NCBI RefSeq assembly: GCF_001677885.1
Contig: NZ_LOCQ01000060.1
Location: 1 to 64,000, forward strand
Direction: 5' to 3'
Source of the DNA: Janthinobacterium psychrotolerans
GTDB lineage: Bacteria; Pseudomonadota; Gammaproteobacteria; Burkholderiales; Burkholderiaceae_D
Length of the DNA: 64,000 nucleotides
How positions within the stretch are numbered: position 1 is the stretch's first letter; the number at the start of each line of letters is the position of its first letter. Positions 46,585-57,914 of this stretch are shown piece after piece. The translations under genes and the position numbers were made by a program. The notes beneath the pieces are model-generated. The model did no database searches. It saw nothing but the letters and a program-made list of their open reading frames with translations, and was not told where the DNA came from.

Positions 46585-48141
46585 ATGACAATTCGACTCT
46601 GCCAGTCCCTGATGGGCCGCGCCTTGCTGGCGTTGGCCCTTTCTTTTTCCCCATTGATGGCGCTGCGGTCGATGGCCGCCGAGACCGCTTCCACGGCGAA
46701 CGCCACGGCGCTGGAAAACGCCGTCGTCAAGGTCTTCTCCACCCTGCGCCCGCCCGATCCGTACAAGCCGTGGAGCAAGGCGGCGCCGCAGTCGGTGACG
46801 GGCTCGGGCGTGGTGATCGACGGCCACCGCATCCTGACCAATGCCCATATGGTCGCTTACGCCAGCCAGGTGCAGATCCAGGCCAATGGTTCCGGCGACA
46901 AATTGTCCGCCACGGTGCTGGCCATTTCCGAAGGCATGGACCTGGCCTTGCTGAAGGTCGATGACGAGAGTTTTTTCGACACGCATAAACCCATGCCGCG
47001 CGCCAATGTCTTGCCCGACGTGCGCGACGCCGTGATGGCCTATGGCTATCCGCTGGGCGGCAATTCCTTGTCGATCACCAAGGGCATCGTCTCGCGCATC
47101 GAGTTCGTGCGCTACCATTATCCCGTCTCGGGCCTGCGCATCCAGATCGATGCGGCCATCAATCACGGCAACAGCGGCGGCGCCGTGATTGCCGGCGACA
47201 AGATGATCGGCCTGGCGTTTGCCACCGTCACCAATGCGCAAAACGTCGGTTACATCATTCCCAACGAAGAGATCGACCTGTTCCTGCGCGACCAGGACAG
47301 CGGCGCGCCCAAGGGCAAGCCGGCCCTGTTCGACGTGACGCAGACGATGGAAAATCCGGCCCTGCGCAGCATGCTCAAACTCGGCAAGGGTGTCGAGGGC
47401 GCCATCGTGATGACGCCGGCCAGCAAGGACGCCCAATATCCGCTCAAGGAATTCGACGTCATCACCAAAATCGGCGATTACCCGATCGACAACCAGGGCA
47501 TGGTCAAGCTGACCGCCAACAGCCGCGTACGCTTCCAGTACCGGGTGCAGCAGCTGGCGAAAAACGGCATGCTGCCCCTGACCGTGGTGCGCAATGGCGC
47601 ACCGATGAATGTCAGCGTGCCGGTCTCGGCCTCGCATCCGATGCTGGTGCCTGGCCTGGAAGGCGCTTACCCCTCGTATTTCATCTTCGGGCCGATGGTG
47701 TTTTCAAAAGTGACGGCCGAATTCATGGCCGGCCCCAGCGCCAACGCACCCATGCTGGTGGGCATGAGCTTTGCCGGCAATCCGCTCGTCACGCGGCGCG
47801 GCGATGCGCCGGACGCCCAGCGCGAGGAACTGGTGGCGGTCTCCGCGCCATTCTTCCCGCACAAGCTGATGAATGGCTACAGCAACCGTTTCTTCTCGGT
47901 CGTGTACTCCGTCAATGGCATCCCCGTGCGCAGCCTGGCGCATATGGTGACCCTGCTGCGTGACCTGCCCGATGAAATGGTCACTTTCCGCTTCGAGCAG
48001 CGCGATGCGGAACTGGTCGTGGTGCCGCGCAAGGAGATGCTGGCCGCCACCGAATCGGTATTGAGCGACAACGGCATCCGCTCCGAAGCCTCGCCGGACA
48101 TGCTGAAGGTCTGGAATGACAAAACGACGGCGAACAATTAG
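46585..48141 (+). CDS. S1C-type (DegP-like) serine protease, exported
   Basis: A 518-residue trypsin-fold protease. A signal peptide (about 1-31, ending SMAA) precedes the catalytic domain with H88 (ILTNAHMV), D119 (EGMDLALLKV) and S197 (INHGNSGGAV). A PDZ-like domain (about 255-345, with EFDVITKIGDYPIDNQG) follows and then a second C-terminal region with VVYSVNGIPVRSLAHMV. The layout resembles the Deg9-like group of plants and bacteria more than E. coli DegP. It would degrade misfolded or specific proteins in the periplasm. Ends before a bidirectional terminator. Confidence 0.88.
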   Translation: MTIRLCQSLMGRALLALALSFSPLMALRSMAAETASTANATALENAVVKVFSTLRPPDPYKPWSKAAPQSVTGSGVVIDGHRILTNAHMVAYASQVQIQANGSGDKLSATVLAISEGMDLALLKVDDESFFDTHKPMPRANVLPDVRDAVMAYGYPLGGNSLSITKGIVSRIEFVRYHYPVSGLRIQIDAAINHGNSGGAVIAGDKMIGLAFATVTNAQNVGYIIPNEEIDLFLRDQDSGAPKGKPALFDVTQTMENPALRSMLKLGKGVEGAIVMTPASKDAQYPLKEFDVITKIGDYPIDNQGMVKLTANSRVRFQYRVQQLAKNGMLPLTVVRNGAPMNVSVPVSASHPMLVPGLEGAYPSYFIFGPMVFSKVTAEFMAGPSANAPMLVGMSFAGNPLVTRRGDAPDAQREELVAVSAPFFPHKLMNGYSNRFFSVVYSVNGIPVRSLAHMVTLLRDLPDEMVTFRFEQRDAELVVVPRKEMLAATESVLSDNGIRSEASPDMLKVWNDKTTANN

Positions 48142-48165
48142 TTGGCCGTCGTCATAAAGTGAAGC

Positions 48166-48198
48166 AACAGGCGCGGTGCAGATCGCGCCTGTTTTATT
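48166..48198. terminator. Bidirectional terminator between protease and esterase genes
   Basis: AACAGGCGCG (48166-48175) and CGCGCCTGTT (48184-48193), 8-nt loop, followed by TTATTTT on the plus strand. It serves the plus-strand protease; the minus-strand esterase stop overlaps its far side. Confidence 0.85.
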
Positions 48199-48867
48199 TT
48201 AAGCGAGCACTTTTTTCAGCCAGGCGCCGATCGCATCGATTTCTTCCTGGCACAGCGAATGCTGCATGCGGTAGGCATGCCACTCGACCTGGTAGCCCAT
48301 GCCGGTCAGCAAGTCGCGCGACTGTTCGGCACGCGTGATCGGCACCACCGGGTCCGCCGTGCCGTGCGCCATGAAGATCGGCGTTTGCAGGCTGCCTGGT
48401 GTGCGCTCGGCGGCCGTCATGTCGGCCAGCGGCAAATAGCCGGACAGGCACATCAGGCCGGCCAGGGTTTCCGGGTGGCGCAAGCCCGTCTGCAAGGTCA
48501 TGGCGCAGCCTTGCGAGAAGCCGGCCAGGATAATGCGGCTGGCCGGAATGCCGCGCGCTTTTTCGCGCGCGATCAGCGCTTCGATCTGCGCCTGCGAAGC
48601 GCGCAGGCCTGCCTCGTCTTCGCGGCGCACCAGGTCGTTGCTGCGGATGTCGTACCACGAACGCATCACATAGCCGTTGTTGATGGTAACGGGCATGGTG
48701 CCGGCGTTCGGGAAGATAAAACGGATGGCCGGACAGCCGCGCAGGTCGAGTTCCTTGACCAGTGGCACGAAGTCATTATTGTCGGCGCCCAGGCCATGCA
48801 TCCAGATAATCGAGACGGTGGTATCGGGTGCGCTGTCGAGTTCGATGGTTTTCAGCAAAGTGCTCAT
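48199..48867 (-). CDS. Alpha/beta-hydrolase, phospholipase/carboxylesterase family
   Basis: A 222-residue cytoplasmic hydrolase. Oxyanion region SIIWMHGLGAD, nucleophile S118 in ILAGFSQGCAM, catalytic aspartate in MAHGTADPVVP and histidine in RMQHSLCQEE. This is the small carboxylesterase group related to acyl-protein thioesterase. Natural substrates are usually short acyl esters. Its ATG overlaps the stop of mog (ATGA), so the two genes are coupled even though their functions seem unrelated. Confidence 0.9.
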   Translation of the reverse strand: MSTLLKTIELDSAPDTTVSIIWMHGLGADNNDFVPLVKELDLRGCPAIRFIFPNAGTMPVTINNGYVMRSWYDIRSNDLVRREDEAGLRASQAQIEALIAREKARGIPASRIILAGFSQGCAMTLQTGLRHPETLAGLMCLSGYLPLADMTAAERTPGSLQTPIFMAHGTADPVVPITRAEQSRDLLTGMGYQVEWHAYRMQHSLCQEEIDAIGAWLKKVLA

Positions 48868-49496
48868 GGGTTTTCCTCAGGGATGATGTGCGCCGGACGC
48901 AGCGCCGATTTGGGACGGAAGGCCTTGCAGATGGCCGGGTCGGTTTCCATATACGGGCCACCTATCAGGTCGATGCAGTAGGGCACGGCGGCAAAGATGC
49001 CGTTCACCAATTGCCTGCCGTCGGCATCCTTCAGGCCTTCCAGGGTTTCCTTGATGGCTTTCGGCTGGCCCGGCAGGTTCATGATCAGGCAGGCGCGCTC
49101 CGGTGTTTCGCGGATCACCGCCACCTGGCGCGAGAGTATCGCCGTCGGCACGAATTGCAGGCTGATCTGGCGCATCTGTTCGCCAAAGCCCGGCATCTCT
49201 TTCGTGCCCACCGACAAGGTCGCGTCCGGCGTCACATCGCGCCGCGCCGGTCCGGTGCCGCCGGTGGTCAAAATCAGGTGGCAATGGTTGAGGTCGACCA
49301 TGTCGATCAGGGTGTTTTCAATCTGCGAGCGCTCGTCCGGGATCAAGCGCGTTTCCAGCCGGTAAGGCGTGCGCAGGGCGGCCGCCAGCCAGCTTTCCAG
49401 CGCGGGGATGCCCTGGTCTTCATACACGCCGCCGCTGGCGCGGTCCGAGATCGACACGAGGCCGATAATCAATTCGTCTTCGAGAGTGGTTGTCAT
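48864..49496 (-). CDS. mog: Molybdopterin adenylyltransferase
   Basis: A 210-residue MogA/MoaB-type protein. LIIGLVSISDRASGGVYEDQGIPAL at the N-terminus and the nucleotide-binding HLILTTGGTGPARRDVTPDAT motif are diagnostic; GFGEQMRQISL and IMNLPGQPKAIKE follow. It adenylates molybdopterin prior to molybdenum insertion in cofactor synthesis. It overlaps the esterase by four bases and lies downstream of a darP terminator, so it has its own promoter, not identified here. Confidence 0.93.
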   Translation of the reverse strand: MTTTLEDELIIGLVSISDRASGGVYEDQGIPALESWLAAALRTPYRLETRLIPDERSQIENTLIDMVDLNHCHLILTTGGTGPARRDVTPDATLSVGTKEMPGFGEQMRQISLQFVPTAILSRQVAVIRETPERACLIMNLPGQPKAIKETLEGLKDADGRQLVNGIFAAVPYCIDLIGGPYMETDPAICKAFRPKSALRPAHIIPEENP

Positions 49497-49534
49497 CGGT
49501 CACCTGTAAAAGAGTGGGGAAGCGTAAAAACAAG

Positions 49535-49558
49535 AAAACCGGGATGATCCCGGTTTTT
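49535..49558 (-). terminator. Rho-independent terminator downstream of darP
   Basis: AAAACCGGGA, loop TGA, TCCCGGTTTT, with T-tract on each side. On the minus strand it lies 29 bases after the darP stop and 38 bases before the mog start. Confidence 0.9.
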
Positions 49559-49586
49559 GCGCTGCACCGGGGCATGCCCCAGGCGC

Positions 49587-50186
49587 TTATTCGTCTTCTT
49601 CGGCGTCAACGCCATCTTCATCCGCATCATCCTTGCCACCATTGTTCTTCTTGGCGATCTGTTTCAGGATCTGGAAGATTTCGCGGTAGGCTTTTGGCGG
49701 CTTGTTCTCGGCCTGCTCCTTGCGGGCATTGCGGATCAGGGTGCGCAGGTGCTGCACGTCGAGTTCCGGGTTTTCCGACAGCAGCACGGTCAGCGCCTTG
49801 TCGTCCGTCAGCAGCTTGTCGCGGCGGCGTTCCATCGCGTGCATGGCGGCCGTGTCGGCTTTCGACAAGCCTTTCCAGCTGTCGATGGTGCGCTGGATGG
49901 CGGCCACTTCGTCGTCGTCGAGGGTGCGCATTTTCTTGCCGACATATTGCAGCTGGCGGCGGCGGCCTTCGTGATCCTTGATCAGCTGGCATTCGAGGAT
50001 GGCGTCGCGCACGTCTTCGGGCATCGGAACGCGCTTGACGCGGTCGCGTGCTTCATTGACTAATTCTTCGCCCAGCTTTTGCAGGACGGTCATCTGGCGC
50101 TTGAGTTCCGACTTCGAAGGACGTTCATATTCCTGTTCGAATTCGGACGATTGGAAGCCGCAAGCTCCCCGGTTTGGATTTGGCAT
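49587..50186 (-). CDS. darP: Dual-action ribosomal maturation protein DarP (YjgA)
   Basis: A 199-residue DUF615 protein, mostly helical. YERPSKSELKRQMTVLQKLGEELV, MPEDVRDAILECQLIKDHEGRRRQLQYVGKKMR and LLSENPELDVQHLRTLIRNARKEQ are typical. DarP joins late 50S assembly intermediates and helps 23S maturation. The C-terminus ends in an acidic run of about 18 residues, mostly Asp and Glu. It is divergent from pmbA across 92 bases, an arrangement common in proteobacteria. Confidence 0.95.
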   Translation of the reverse strand: MPNPNRGACGFQSSEFEQEYERPSKSELKRQMTVLQKLGEELVNEARDRVKRVPMPEDVRDAILECQLIKDHEGRRRQLQYVGKKMRTLDDDEVAAIQRTIDSWKGLSKADTAAMHAMERRRDKLLTDDKALTVLLSENPELDVQHLRTLIRNARKEQAENKPPKAYREIFQILKQIAKKNNGGKDDADEDGVDAEEDE

Positions 50187-50278
50187 GATAAGGCGGGATT
50201 GGCCTCGTTGGCCGCACCTGTAAACTGTAAACGACTGCTATGATAACCTTTTTAGGGCCTCTCCGAAGAAAACAGCAC

Positions 50279-51631
50279 ATGAACGAGTCCGTATTTACCC
50301 ATAGTCAAGAGCAATTGCAGCAACTTGCCCGTGATGTGTTGTCTTTTGCGCGCGCAGCGGGCGGCAGCGATGCGGCGGTCGAAGTGAGCGAAGGCGGCGG
50401 CCTGTCCGTTTCTGTACGAAAAGGCAAGATCGAAACCATCGAACAGAACCGCGACAAGGGCATGGGCGTGACGGTGTTTGTCGGCAAAAAACGCGGCAAC
50501 GCCAGCACCTCCGATTTTTCACCGGCAGCGCTGCGCGCCACCGTCGACGCGGCCTGCAATATCGCCCGCTTCACGGCCGAGGACGATTGCGCCGGCCTGG
50601 CCGACGCCGACATGCTGGAAATGGCGCCGCGCGACCTGCAGCTGTTCTACCCGTGGCTGATCTCCACCGAAGAAGCGGTGGCATTGGCGCAGCGCGGCGA
50701 AGCGGCCGCGTTTGCCGTCGATCCTCGCATCACCAACAGCGAAGGCGCCAGCGTGCATGTGCAGCAGTCGCACTTCGTGTCGGCCAACTCGCGCGGCTTT
50801 ATCGGCGGCTATCCGTTTTCGCGCCACACCCTGTCGGTGGCGCCGATCGCCGGCAAGGGCGCCAACATGCAGCGCGACGACTGGTATTGCTCGGTGCGCG
50901 ACGCCTCAAAAATGTCCAGTCCCGAAGCCATCGGCCGCTATGCCGCCGAGCGCGCGCTGTCGCGCCTGAACGCCCGCAAGCTCGGCACGCGCACCTGTCC
51001 GGTGCTGTTCGAGGCGCCGCTGGCCGCAGGCCTGCTGGGAACATACGTACAAGCAACGTCCGGCGGCGCGCTGTACCGCCAGTCCACTTTCCTCAACGAT
51101 ACACTCGGCACCCAGGTGTTGCCGGGGCATGTGCAGATTGTCGAAGATCCGCATGTGATCGGCGGCGTCGGCTCCGCGCCGTTCGACGAGGAGGGCGTGA
51201 AAACCGCCAGCCGCGACGTCGTCAGGGATGGCGTGGTGCAAGGCTATTTCCTGTCGACCTATACCGCGCGCAAGCTGGGCATGCAGACCACGGGCAACGC
51301 GGGCGGCTCGCACAATCTCTACATGACGTCCAGCCTGACGGCGCCATCGGACGACTTTGCCGCCATGCTGAAAAAGCTCGGCACGGGCCTGCTGGTGACG
51401 GAATTGATGGGCCAGGGCACCAATTACGTGACGGGCGACTATTCGCGTGGCGCCTCCGGCTTCTGGGTGGAAAACGGCGTGATTCAATATCCGGTGGAAG
51501 AGATCACGATTGCCGGCAACATGAAAGACATGCTGCGCCATATCGTCGCCATCGGCGCCGACACCCTGCGCCGTGGCACCAAGGAAACTGGCTCGATCCT
51601 GATCGAGAGCATGGTGGTGGCGGGTGGCTGA
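50279..51631 (+). CDS. pmbA: Metalloprotease PmbA/TldE
   Basis: A 450-residue member of the TldD/PmbA family: VEVSEGGGLSVSVRKGKIETIEQNRDKGMGVTVFVG, VLFEAPLAAGLLGTYVQATSGGALYRQSTFL, and GGSHNLYMTSS. TldE forms a heterodimer with TldD that degrades unfolded peptides and matures peptide antibiotics such as microcin B17 or supplies a CcdA degradation function; the zinc HExxxH site is in TldD, not here. tldD is not in the window. ATG 50279 preferred over an ATG 39 bases earlier in the divergent promoter region. Confidence 0.95.
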   Translation: MNESVFTHSQEQLQQLARDVLSFARAAGGSDAAVEVSEGGGLSVSVRKGKIETIEQNRDKGMGVTVFVGKKRGNASTSDFSPAALRATVDAACNIARFTAEDDCAGLADADMLEMAPRDLQLFYPWLISTEEAVALAQRGEAAAFAVDPRITNSEGASVHVQQSHFVSANSRGFIGGYPFSRHTLSVAPIAGKGANMQRDDWYCSVRDASKMSSPEAIGRYAAERALSRLNARKLGTRTCPVLFEAPLAAGLLGTYVQATSGGALYRQSTFLNDTLGTQVLPGHVQIVEDPHVIGGVGSAPFDEEGVKTASRDVVRDGVVQGYFLSTYTARKLGMQTTGNAGGSHNLYMTSSLTAPSDDFAAMLKKLGTGLLVTELMGQGTNYVTGDYSRGASGFWVENGVIQYPVEEITIAGNMKDMLRHIVAIGADTLRRGTKETGSILIESMVVAGG

Positions 51632-51651
51632 GGCTGGACCAGTTGATCGAC

Positions 51652-51678
51652 AAAGGCGCCGCTGGCGCCTTTTTTTTC
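51652..51678 (+). terminator. Rho-independent terminator after pmbA
   Basis: AAAGGCGCC, loop GCT, GGCGCCTTT plus about six further T; 20 bases after the pmbA stop. Confidence 0.92.
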
Positions 51679-51776
51679 GTGCCGGCGGGTCATACGGCGG
51701 ACATATTCGCTTCGTATGATGTGGCTGCTTCAAAGCCCCTCCTTCTCTCTTCCAATCTGCCTGAAGAACTTCCATC

Positions 51777-54176
<2,400 letters not shown>

Positions 54177-54193
54177 GGGGGAGCAGCTTGAAA

Positions 54194-55498
54194 ATGAATC
54201 CACAACGCCGCTTGCTGTGCGCCAGTTCGCTGGCCGCCGCGCTGCCGCTGCTGTCGGGCGGCGCCGCCAGGGCCGCCTCCGCCATGCCGGGCCTGCCGGC
54301 CATTCCGGCGGGCATGTCGCCCGCGGCGCTGGCCGGCAACCAGGCCTACTGGCAGGCGGTGGCCGCGCAGTATGACGTGACCGATCAGGTGGTACAGCTC
54401 GACAACGGCTTCTGGGGTTCGATGAACCGGCCCGTGCTGGCGCACTACCAGCAGCAAGTGGCGATGGTCAACCGCGACAACGCCTGGTATGCGCGCATGC
54501 GCTTTCCGGCCGACTTCGAAGCGGCGCGCGCGGCGGCCGCCACGGCGCTCGGTGTTGCAACGGACGAGATCGTGCTGACGCGCGGCGCCACCGAAGCGCT
54601 GCAAATCCTGATCGCCGGCTACAACCGCCTGCGCCCCGGCGACACGGTGCTGTATGCCGATATCGATTACGACAATATGATCACCGTCACGCGCTGGCTG
54701 GAACAGCGGCGCGGCGTCCATGTCGTGTCGATTGCCATGCCCGAACCATTCACGCACGACGGCGTGATCGATGCGTATGCGCAGGCGATGGCGCGCCACC
54801 CGAAGCTGAAGATGATGCTGCTCACGCATGTGAACCACCGCAACGGCATGGTGCTGCCGGTGGCCCAGATCAGCCGCATGGCGCGCGAGCGCGGCATCGA
54901 TGTGATCGTCGACACGGCGCACGGCTTCGGCCAGCTCGACATGACGATTCCCGACCTGCAGGCCGATTTTGCCGGCATCAACCTGCACAAATGGATAGGC
55001 GCGCCGGTGGGCGTGGGCGCCCTCTATATCAAGCGGGGCAGGGTGGCCGATATCGACCCCTGCATGGGCGAGGTGATGGGCGACGATATCCACACCCGCG
55101 TGCATACGGGCACGGTGAACTTTGCCGCCTACCTGAGCTTGCCCATGGCGCTGGACACGCATGCGCAGATCGGCGTGGCCAACAAAGAGGCGCGGCTGCG
55201 GCTGCTGCGCAACCGCTGGGTGGAAGCGGCGCGCGGCATCAAGGGGATAGAAGTGCTGGCCTCGGAAGATCCGCGCCTGACCAGCGCCATCGCTTCGTTC
55301 CGCCTGAAGGGCAAGACCAGCGTGGCCGACAATTTCGCCTTGTCGAAAAAGCTGGTGCAACAGCACGGCGTGTTTGCCGTGCCGCGCGATGGCCTGGCGT
55401 GCGGCGCATGCCTGCGCGTCACACCCGCCATCTTTACGCCCGAATCGCACCTGGACAAGCTGGTGGCAGCCTTGCGCCAGGTCACGCAGGTCGGGTAG
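54194..55498 (+). CDS. Exported PLP-dependent class V aminotransferase-fold enzyme (PvdN/isopenicillin-N-epimerase-like)
   Basis: A 434-residue enzyme. The N-terminus MNPQRRLLCASSLAAALPLL with a later ARA-type cleavage site reads as a twin-arginine (QRRLLC) signal. The body is a class V aminotransferase/cysteine-desulfurase fold: VQLDNGFWGSMNRPVL, LTRGATEALQILIAGY, VDTAHGFGQLDM, and Schiff-base lysine K266 in NLHKWIGAPVGVGALY. Tat export would let it fold with PLP before transport. The nearest functional parallel known to me is PvdN, a periplasmic Tat-exported PLP enzyme that modifies pyoverdine. GGGGGAG precedes the ATG. Its substrate, and whether the TonB-receptor ligand is modified by it, are inferences. 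Confidence 0.85.
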   Translation: MNPQRRLLCASSLAAALPLLSGGAARAASAMPGLPAIPAGMSPAALAGNQAYWQAVAAQYDVTDQVVQLDNGFWGSMNRPVLAHYQQQVAMVNRDNAWYARMRFPADFEAARAAAATALGVATDEIVLTRGATEALQILIAGYNRLRPGDTVLYADIDYDNMITVTRWLEQRRGVHVVSIAMPEPFTHDGVIDAYAQAMARHPKLKMMLLTHVNHRNGMVLPVAQISRMARERGIDVIVDTAHGFGQLDMTIPDLQADFAGINLHKWIGAPVGVGALYIKRGRVADIDPCMGEVMGDDIHTRVHTGTVNFAAYLSLPMALDTHAQIGVANKEARLRLLRNRWVEAARGIKGIEVLASEDPRLTSAIASFRLKGKTSVADNFALSKKLVQQHGVFAVPRDGLACGACLRVTPAIFTPESHLDKLVAALRQVTQVG

Positions 55499-55548
55499 CT
55501 CGGGTTAGCTGGAACAGCGTAACCCGACAAAACCCGCGACCCCAATTG

Positions 55549-56673
55549 TCAAGCGCGCAGCGTCGACAATATCGGTTGCAGCACTGCCGCGCCGAGGGCG
55601 GCGCTGCGCGCGCCGCTCCAGCCAGTTTGCTGGTCGGGGTCGTTGGCATTGTCCTTGAACGGCAATTCCAGGGTCAGCGACAGGCAGCCAAACGCGTGCG
55701 TGACATGCGGCGAGCCCATGGTCAGCACTTCGGGCGTGAACGGGCCGTCTTCGTAGCCGTGTTCGTCCTGGAAGTCGGGGCTGGCCACCTTGAAGTCGGC
55801 GATAAAGCGGTCCTGCTCGGCTTTTTGTGCTGGCGTGAAATTTTCCAGCGCATCGCTGCCGGCCACGAACACATACGGCAGGCCTTCGTCGCCATGCACG
55901 TCGAGGAACAGGTCGCAGCCGATTTCATGCATCTTCTGTTTCACCAGGAACACTTCCGGGCTGCGCTCCATGGTCGGCGTCATCCATTCGCGGTTCAGGT
56001 TGGCGCCGGCCGCGTTGGTGCGCAGGTTGCCGTGCACGGAACCATCCGGGTTCATGTTCGGCACCACGTAGAACACGGCGTCCTGCAGACACTGGCGGGC
56101 AAACGGGTTGGCCTGGTCCAGGAGCGCTTCGAGCATGCCTTCGACAAACCATTCGGCCATCGTCTCGCCAGGATGCTGGCGCGCGATGACCCAGACTTTT
56201 TTCTCGGCATCGGCGTCGCCGACCACCAGCAGATTCATGTCGCGCCCTTCCACCGTGCTGCCCAGATCGAGCAAACGCACCAGCGGCGACGCCTGCGCGC
56301 TGTCGATCAGCGCCAGGTGGCGGTCCCATGGATAGGGCTCGAAATAGGCGTAATACACGCTTTCTTCTTCCGGCGTATGTTCGATGGTCATCACGCTGCC
56401 GTCATAGCTGGTCGGCACGCGGAACCAGCTTTCGCGGTCGTAGCTGGCCACGGCCTGGTAGTCCTTCCAGCCGTCCGGGTAGGCGGACTTGCCCGCGTTC
56501 ATGAAGCGGATCGTGCAGGCTTCGCCTTGCGCGCCTTGCAGGCGGAAGTAAAACCATTGCGTGATGTCGGCGTGCGAGTCCTTGCGGATGTTGAGCTCGA
56601 TGGATTGCGCATCGTCGGCGCGCAGCACCTCGATCGCGCCGGCGTCGAACTGCTGGCTGATTTTAATGGTCAT
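55549..56673 (-). CDS. M14-family metallocarboxypeptidase (cytosolic type)
   Basis: A 374-residue zinc carboxypeptidase without signal peptide. Zinc ligands H167-xx-E170 in IARQHPGETMAEW and H260 in LFLDVHGDEG; the PNMNPDGSVHGNLRTNAAGANLNREW substrate region and the general-base glutamate in LSLTLELPFKD. The N-terminal beta domain (about 1-120) is the one found in cytosolic carboxypeptidases of the deglutamylase-like subfamily. The bacterial substrate is unknown. AGGAAC precedes ATG 56673, preferred over an ATG 21 bases earlier. Convergent to the PLP enzyme gene. Confidence 0.9.
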   Translation of the reverse strand: MTIKISQQFDAGAIEVLRADDAQSIELNIRKDSHADITQWFYFRLQGAQGEACTIRFMNAGKSAYPDGWKDYQAVASYDRESWFRVPTSYDGSVMTIEHTPEEESVYYAYFEPYPWDRHLALIDSAQASPLVRLLDLGSTVEGRDMNLLVVGDADAEKKVWVIARQHPGETMAEWFVEGMLEALLDQANPFARQCLQDAVFYVVPNMNPDGSVHGNLRTNAAGANLNREWMTPTMERSPEVFLVKQKMHEIGCDLFLDVHGDEGLPYVFVAGSDALENFTPAQKAEQDRFIADFKVASPDFQDEHGYEDGPFTPEVLTMGSPHVTHAFGCLSLTLELPFKDNANDPDQQTGWSGARSAALGAAVLQPILSTLRA

Positions 56674-56754
56674 GATTGTTCCTGGTAAAAACAAGTTAGG
56701 GTTTGCATCGTGTGCAATGGCGCGATGATACCCGTTTTGGCCCGGAAGCTGGGG

Positions 56755-57681
56755 CTAGCGCAGGCCGCCGAAACGCTCATAAAACCATGGTTCGACCTGC
56801 GCCGCCTGCTCGTCCTCGCGCCGCAGGGTGGCCAGGATATGCTGTTCCGCCGCCGCATACGTGCGCCGGTACAGCGCGCGCGCCAGCGCATAGGCCTGCG
56901 TGCCGGGCCACGGCTCGGGCAGCAGCTCGACCGGCAGTTGCGGGTCGTGCAGCTGCACGCGGCGATACGCGTGCGTCAGCAGCGAGCGGATCACGAAAGC
57001 CTGTTCGGGCGCGATGGCCGGCTCATCCTGCAGCAGGGCCAGCAGCGGCTGGAAGCTGGCGATGAATTTTTCGTAGCCGGCCATCACTTCCGACAGATCC
57101 CAGCATTCGCCGACCATCTCGCGCAGGGGCCGCGTGCTGACGCCTGGCAACTCTGTGCTGTGGCAGATATACAGCTTGCCCTGCACCTCGTTGCGCACCA
57201 GGATGTCTTCCAGCGCATCGCCATTGCTGGCCGGATGGCCGAAGATGCCGGGCGCCACCAGGCCGTAGCCGGCCCACAGCAATTCCTTGCGCAGGGCGCC
57301 CCGTTCGGCCGCGTTGATATTGCCGGCCGCGCCGATCACCAGGGTCCAGCTGCCGTCCCAGTGCTTGACCAGCGGCGCGTAGATGCGGCGGTAGGCGCGT
57401 TCGAAGCGGGCCAGCGCGTCCGGGCGGATCGCATAGGCGCTGCGGCGGCCATCTCTTTGCGAGCTGAGCCAGCCTTCCTGCGCCAGGCGGAACACGCTGG
57501 TGCGCAGCAGGCGGTCGTTGACGCCGAACGGCGCCAGCAGGTCAATCAGGCTGCCCAGCCAGATGGCGCCGCCGCGCGGCACGATGGCGTCGCCAAAAAT
57601 GGTCATCACCAGCGACTTCGAACGCGGTGGGTCCGTGGCGAGGAAAGCGGCTATCCATGCGGTGCAAGCGGTGTTGTTCAT
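56755..57681 (-). CDS. paaX: Phenylacetate degradation repressor PaaX
   Basis: A 308-residue PaaX. N-terminal winged helix: SKSLVMTIFGDAIVPRGGAIWLGSLIDLLAPFGVNDRLLRTSVFRLAQEGWLSSQRDGRRSAY. The central and C-terminal parts contain WTLVIGA and LIRSLLTHAYRRVQLHDPQLP-type motifs. PaaX represses the paa operon and is released by phenylacetyl-CoA. It is divergent from paaA; the shared 233-bp region holds the inverted repeat at 57797-57866. Confidence 0.95.
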   Translation of the reverse strand: MNNTACTAWIAAFLATDPPRSKSLVMTIFGDAIVPRGGAIWLGSLIDLLAPFGVNDRLLRTSVFRLAQEGWLSSQRDGRRSAYAIRPDALARFERAYRRIYAPLVKHWDGSWTLVIGAAGNINAAERGALRKELLWAGYGLVAPGIFGHPASNGDALEDILVRNEVQGKLYICHSTELPGVSTRPLREMVGECWDLSEVMAGYEKFIASFQPLLALLQDEPAIAPEQAFVIRSLLTHAYRRVQLHDPQLPVELLPEPWPGTQAYALARALYRRTYAAAEQHILATLRREDEQAAQVEPWFYERFGGLR

Positions 57682-57796
57682 GTGGTCCTGGTCTGGCCGT
57701 AAAAAGATATTTCAGGGTATTTCTATAAAGGCAGCAGTTTACTTCGCCCTGCGCCGTGACACGCACTATTTTCCATATGATACCTCCGCAAAAGAA

Positions 57797-57866
57797 ACAT
57801 AAGATACGGAATTTTAAAACGATTCAAATCAAGTGTATGCAAATAGTTTTATGTATCGTATTATGT
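57797..57866. promoter_or_regulatory. paaX-paaA regulatory region with candidate PaaX operator
   Basis: ACATAAGATACG (57797-57808) and CGTATTATGT (57857-57866) form an imperfect inverted repeat about 70 bp across; both arms include ACATAA...ATACG. The second arm contains TATTAT (57859-57864), a possible -10 box for paaA. The whole stretch is AT-rich, unlike the neighbouring genes. Binding by PaaX is expected from the family but not shown. Confidence 0.55.
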
Positions 57867-57914
57867 GTTGATCGCCTTGCGCTTCAGCGCAAACACAGAC
57901 ATGGGAGACAGATC

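Noticed and set aside
51484-51776. Possible Fur box or riboswitch before the TonB-dependent receptor
   Set aside because: The gap holds the pmbA terminator and about 95 bases of leader; I could not find a convincing 19-bp Fur palindrome or a cobalamin-box sequence.
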